From positions 177,388 to 241,387 of the forward strand of contig NZ_LFVY01000009.1 of NCBI RefSeq assembly GCF_001050155.1: 64,000 nt of DNA, given 5' to 3'. The translations under genes and the position numbers were made by a program. The notes beneath the pieces were generated by a model, which did not search any database, had not been told where the DNA came from, and saw only the letters and a program-made list of their open reading frames with translations. This stretch comes from Nitratireductor soli (GTDB lineage: Bacteria; Pseudomonadota; Alphaproteobacteria; Rhizobiales; Rhizobiaceae). Below, in pieces: positions 63,405 to 64,000 of the stretch; position 1 is the first letter of the stretch, and the number at the start of each line of letters is the position of its first letter.

Positions 63405-64000
63405 ATGCCCGTCGAAGTCATTCTGCCGAAGGTCGACATGGACATGACGACGGGCCGGATTTCGGCCTGGCTCGCCGAGGAAGGCGCGACCGTCAAGAAG
63501 GGCGATGTCCTGTTCGAGATCGAGACCGACAAGGCGGCGATGGAAATCGACGCGCCGGCGAGCGGCATCCTGCGCAATGTGACCGGCAAGGAAGGCATCG
63601 ACATTCCCGTTGGCCAGGCGGTGGCCTGGATTTATGAGGAAGGCGAGGCGGCGGCCGCGAAGGACGCACCCTCCTCCCCCCCTGTGGGGGAGGTGTCCGC
63701 GCAGCGGACGGAGGGGGGTGGTGGCGATGGGGCGCCGGCCATCGTGCAGGCGTCGCCACCCCCACCCGACCAGCCGCCTGCGGCGGCTGCCCACCCTCCC
63801 CACAAGGGGGAGGGAGAGGTCCGTGCCTCGCCTTTGGCACGGCGTCTCGCTAAGGAGGCGGGTCTCGATCTTTCGGCGATCGCAGGGTCCGGGCCAAAAG
63901 GCCGCGTGGTGAAAGCCGATGTTGAGGCTGCCGCCAAGGGTGGCGTCGCCAAGGCTGCAGCACCCGCATCGGGCCAGGCGCCGGCGCCGGTCAAGGCCCC
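63405..64000 (+). CDS. dihydrolipoamide acyltransferase (E2), partial at window end
   Basis: First 198 codons of an E2. Lipoyl domain at 1-80 with the lipoylated lysine in EIETDKAAMEID, then an interrupted linker, then the peripheral-subunit-binding domain around 145-180 (SPLARRLAKEAGLDL, GSGPKGRVVKADVEAA); the catalytic domain lies beyond the window. The linker (about residues 88-139) is encoded by a palindromic repeat element (63667-63819) that stays in frame and adds Pro/Gly/Ser-rich residues. Confidence 0.9.
   Translation, partial: MPVEVILPKVDMDMTTGRISAWLAEEGATVKKGDVLFEIETDKAAMEIDAPASGILRNVTGKEGIDIPVGQAVAWIYEEGEAAAAKDAPSSPPVGEVSAQRTEGGGGDGAPAIVQASPPPPDQPPAAAAHPPHKGEGEVRASPLARRLAKEAGLDLSAIAGSGPKGRVVKADVEAAAKGGVAKAAAPASGQAPAPVKA
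63667..63819 (+). repeat. palindromic repeat element inside the E2 coding sequence
   Basis: Contains CCTCCCCC..GGGGGAGG, GTCCGC-gca-GCGGAC, GCCGCC..GGCGGC and ACCCTCCCCACAAGGGGGAG palindromes, the style of the ccmA-ccmB repeat. About 51 codons, in frame, between the lipoyl and subunit-binding domains. Confidence 0.8.

Overview
This 64 kb window is high-GC chromosomal DNA (roughly 63-65% by eye) from an alphaproteobacterium, most likely Hyphomicrobiales and probably a Phyllobacteriaceae relative such as Mesorhizobium or Aminobacter. The assignment rests on family content (DUF2794, DUF1223, DUF2332, YkvA), acnA divergent from a ccmABCDG operon, a rhizobial-type matR-matPQMAB malonate locus, and many short palindromic intergenic repeats of the rhizobial mosaic type. 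I ran no database search, so genus is inference.

Layout. 0.1-8.4 kb: housekeeping genes (YkvA, phhB, LMW-PTP, thpR, tesA divergent from a YbbA/YbbP-type ABC exporter, a Bax-inhibitor-1 protein with a structured leader, a GNAT, DUF2794). 8.4-9 kb: a long intergenic region with a repeat copy and an unannotated, strongly folded RNA candidate ending in an intrinsic terminator. 9-18 kb: DUF1223, ceramidase-like protein, acnA, cytochrome c maturation genes ccmABCDG (split by a palindromic repeat insertion), DUF2332. 18-35.9 kb: two LysE exporters, typA, higBA toxin-antitoxin, persulfide-dioxygenase-like MBL protein, PhoD, M3 peptidase, MarR/MFS pair, carbonic anhydrase, pdxY, LemA-TPM-TPM trio, ppa, YggU/YggT, tRNA-Ala(CGC).

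36-58 kb is a nutrient-uptake and catabolism zone of three separately regulated modules. (i) TRAP transporter (DctPQM) plus an FAD-dependent oxidoreductase, with a GntR/FCD repressor; an almost identical 17-bp operator lies upstream of both the transporter and the regulator. (ii) A FadR-type regulator, a complete Dpp/Gsi-type peptide ABC transporter with two tandem paralogous binding proteins, and a gamma-glutamyltransferase-family enzyme with no signal peptide and non-canonical substrate-pocket residues. (iii) matR divergent from matPQMAB: malonate import, activation to malonyl-CoA and decarboxylation to acetyl-CoA, with a perfect MatR-type palindrome between them.

58-64 kb: lytic transglycosylase, a small secreted orphan protein, and an operon joining a SAF-domain NAD(P)-binding oxidoreductase to a 2-oxoacid/acetoin-dehydrogenase-type E1alpha-E1beta-E2 set (E2 runs off the window end).

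No prophage, IS transposase, integrase, CRISPR array or rRNA was seen. The best leads for undescribed biology are the TRAP-FAD oxidoreductase regulon, the SAF-oxidoreductase/dehydrogenase-complex operon, the atypical GGT-peptide transporter locus, the structured RNA near 8.8 kb, and a repeat family whose first bases (TAGAGC) supply the stop codon of several genes.
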